The translations under genes and the position numbers were made by a program. A model generated the notes under the pieces. That model searched no databases. It had not been told where the DNA came from and saw only the letters and a program-made list of their open reading frames with translations. A DNA stretch of 64,000 nt. Origin: Siphonodentalium dalli. Its lineage: Eukaryota; Mollusca; Scaphopoda; Gadilida; Siphonodentaliidae. The DNA is taken from assembly GCA_032622095.1 (NCBI GenBank), contig CP136065.1:157485577-157549576 (forward strand), read 5' to 3'. Below are positions 61,299 to 64,000 of the stretch, in pieces (within the stretch, counting starts at the first letter, position 1; every line of letters starts with the position of its first letter).

Positions 61299-61406
61299 GA
61301 TAGATCAAAATTGTTCTCTTTTTCATTAATAATAATTATCCAATAACGAGATTTCGCATATCAAAAACAACTCTATGTAACATTATTGTTACATCTACAT
61401 TACTAT

Positions 61407-62330
61407 CCAAATACAGGGTTTCCGCTACTATGGCAGGCCGGCCAGCGGCCTTATTCCCCTTCCCAACCTTGACTTAATATTGGCCACAAAATAGCCACAG
61501 ACCTAGCTCAGCCCCCTTTTTACACAGGTTGAGCGATCACTGACACCGATGATTAACAGATTGCAAGGAATCCTGTCTGAATAAGACATTATCAGTAGCG
61601 CGGATCACGTCAGCACCATCATATGTAACGCTTTGTCAGCGAATTTTTAGTATTACATTATATATTGGTAAGTCATTGGGGGGGGGCTGACTTCTGAGCT
61701 GCAACCATGAACACAGGTGAGTTCTGGCAGTCACTGCGACGAACAGTGCAGACATTTTACCTCAAAACAAGGTGTGTCAAAGAAATGTTTAATTCTAAAT
61801 AAAACAATATAAAATAGTAATAGTTATTATCAATGTATTTATTCCCTGTCCAATTAATACAAAATTATCAATTATACGAATCCAGCATGAGGTCATCTCC
61901 ATCTGAGGAAATTTTGATTTTCACCAAATTATTTTGATTCAGTGGTAATGTGAATACAAAGAATGCATGCAGTGCACGTGACATGAGCTCTGCTCATGAC
62001 GCCGTAACACTGGTTACTGCTACCCTTGACACTGTGTCTTTAGTTCCTTTGATGTCGGTTTTTAATATTGCTACTGTTATAAAAAGTCATTCTATCTACT
62101 GTATGTTGTGGAGCTTACATGCTTTTAGTTCATTAACTTGAGATCAAAGAAAGACGATCTGTTTTAATTAGGTTTCTATACCAAGCTTCAATGTTCATGC
62201 TTGTTGTCTTGCAAGGAAATTACTACTTTTCAATGATAAACATCCAAATTTTCTCCCAATAGGGCACCGGGTATGTGCATCCCATATACGGCCACATTCC
62301 CCCAACCCCTAGCGGAAACCCTGCCAAATA
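61407..62330. mobile_element. hAT-like element, 910 bp, CAGGGTTTCCGCTA ends
   Basis: CAGGGTTTCCGCTA at 61414 and TAGCGGAAACCCTG ending 62323 are exact complements. CCAAATA occurs directly outside both ends (61407-61413, 62324-62330). Seven rather than eight bases match at the same offset. No transposase recognised. Confidence 0.8.
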
Positions 62331-62606
62331 GCCCAAATAAAAAATCCAATTAATATGTGAAGGTATATAGTTGAAAAGGACAAAGCATTGAAAAATTTTC
62401 AGAAAAAAAAAAACAGATTTGGACTATAATATTTGAATTACTGGTGCAATCAGTGATGTTTGTTAACAATTAACTATAGCAGTAATGTTAATGTAACAGT
62501 GCTTTCAACATACCAAATATCGTTATTGGAGAATTAATTATAATGAAAATAAGAACATAGTCAGACTTTTTTCCTACATTCTTTGTGGTGATAGTGGATT
62601 CACCTA

Positions 62607-62889
62607 CAGTAATGCCCTAAATAATCAACTCCTTAACCACAGCAGAATTATCGGTATTTTTTCAGGATTTAGTCGGAAATATGGCTTGTTGCCATTCTTC
62701 GTAAAGCTCTCAGAGCTTTCTGATGAATGGCAACAAGCCATATTTCTGACTATATCCTGAAAAAATTGCCCATAATTCTCAGTGAGAGCTTTCCGATGAA
62801 TGTAACAAGCCATATTTCCGACTAATTGCTGAAAAATTACTCATAACTCTGCTGTGGTTAAGAAGTCGATTATTTAGGGAATTACTGTA
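62607..62889. mobile_element. MITE family A with a duplicated right arm
   Basis: CAGTAATGCCCTAAATAATC left and GGAATTACTG right. The right arm start (GAGCTTTCNGATGAATG then AACAAGCCATATTTC) occurs twice, at 62712 and 62790, so a partial copy was inserted or gene-converted inside. Confidence 0.8.
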
Positions 62890-63826
62890 CTTCTATAATT
62901 TCTTACATCTGCCCTCTGCGAAGGCCTTGTGTCCCTTTAATAACTGTATAATTGACTTTTTTTTATCAGATTTGAATAGCTGGTACCAATTATAATAATT
63001 ATAGCATCAATGGAATTGACAGTAGAGGATTAGACTTATGTATTAGAAGAATGTGGAATAAATACAAAACACAACATCTCAAATCAAAATCTCAGATCTT
63101 TTTATCACTCTGGCTTCAGTTGTCGTATAATCTCATTTCACATTTGACTTAATTTTGGTGCTGCCTCTTTCCAGTAGGATATTATATAAAAATGAATTTA
63201 AATTAGGAAATTGAGTGTTATGTGTGGCTTTGACAGTCTGCCTCACCATTCTGTTTCCAGCACATTTTATTTTTAAGTGATGTAACAATGAGCTACATCT
63301 CCCTGAGTTGAAAATTCATTTTAATTTTCAGAGCTAATAGCGATATCTGTCTTCATAACATTGTGTTGTGATTTTCTTTTTTTTATTTTTCACTTTTTTG
63401 TTTTTTAATTATTGATATGGCCAGTTTTCAGAAACACATGCAACACTTGTAACTTATGGAATAACAACTGTTTTAGTTTTTCAGGTTATTGAGAAACAAG
63501 TACATTTTTTGTGACACGCATCTTTTACCCAGTGAAAATCTGAGACACAAATTAAGTTATTTCTCATTATCTTAAACTGAAACAGTAATTCCTTACAATT
63601 CCATCTCAACTACTTTGTGCTTCCCGATTAATAGTTCTGTGCACTGACTTATGGAGAGAAAAAAGGTGACAACAATTGCAGTACAATTTTAATGTTATGA
63701 ATCATGGCAAAGTGCTACGGACATATGTAGTTTACATCAATTATGGCCAAATTATTTCTGAGAAGAAATCTTTGACCAATCAAAATGAGTCTCTCACTCC
63801 ATCAATGGTCTACATAGACAATGAAA
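62890..63826. other. Intergenic sequence without recognised features
   Basis: AT-rich; no conserved coding segment, RNA gene or repeat end identified. Confidence 0.5.
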
Positions 63827-63828
63827 GT

Positions 63829-64000
63829 AGGGTTGCCACGACTGAGTTTTCATAATCGACTAATTGGCAGCTATAATCGACAGTTAGTCGATTAATCGGT
63901 AATATATGTGCCCTGTATTACATCCAGGTAAACAAGTGATAAATGCGAAATTACGATGACTTCTTTACATTTATTTTGAAGACAGTTATAAACTGTTGAT
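63829..64000. mobile_element. Possible hAT-type element end running off the window
   Basis: GTAGGGTTGCCACGACTGAG followed by subterminal TAATCGAC / GTCGATTAATCG words resembles a hAT terminus with subterminal motifs. The other end is outside the window. Confidence 0.35.

Overview
The window is metazoan genomic DNA: one spliced host gene on the plus strand, spread over about 58 kb, with very large introns packed with transposable elements. The gene is the 3' part of GEMIN5 (Gem-associated protein 5, SMN complex). Ten exons were placed by hand at 2285-60346. All splice phases agree, and together they encode about 953 residues ending in a natural stop. They cover the TPR-like dimerisation region and the C-terminal RNA-binding/oligomerisation region. 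The N-terminal WD40 propellers must lie to the left of the window. No second host gene was recognised on either strand. The AT-rich introns, abundant short fold-back elements, a BEL/Pao retrotransposon, THAP/TTAA transposons, a CR1-type LINE fragment, and hairpin-headed TCCG tandem repeats suggest a marine invertebrate, perhaps a mollusc. That assignment is an inference and is not proven by any single feature.

Layout. 1-2284: intron with two mariner-like MITEs. 2285-2377: exon A, followed 13 bp later by a 475-bp TTAA-flanked palindrome, then a tRNA-derived SINE and a TA-flanked transposon (4061-5420). 8046-12693: two related THAP-bearing, TTAA-flanked DNA transposons (Kolobok-like), just upstream of exon B (13024-13161). 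13.2-32.6 kb: a giant intron holding nested TTAA-flanked and mariner MITEs, ~160-bp tandem blocks, and a 34-36-bp minisatellite. 32.7-37.0 kb: exons C, D and E with a nested transposon between D and E. 37.0-48.1 kb: an intron with a young, internally deleted BEL/Pao element (40370-45791, minus strand, perfect 5-bp target duplication) and another tandem block. 48.1-52.1 kb: exons F, G and H. 52.2-57.8 kb: hAT, LINE and tandem repeats. 57.8-60.3 kb: the 1475-bp exon I and terminal exon J. 60.35-64 kb: 3' flank with MITEs and another CAGGG-ended (hAT-like) element.

The most interesting structure is the relation between transposons and splice sites. Palindromic elements begin at intron position +11 or +14 behind three of the nine splice donors. 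Another ends 28 bp before an acceptor. The acceptor of exon F has been tandemly copied, leaving upstream decoy 3' splice sites. Two Kolobok-like copies carry complementary deletions of a THAP domain. Mariner-like MITEs sit at what looks like the same position inside two copies of a TTAA-flanked MITE. Several unrelated tandem-repeat blocks share one architecture: a short hairpin, then TCCG repeats, then ~160-175-bp units with common words.
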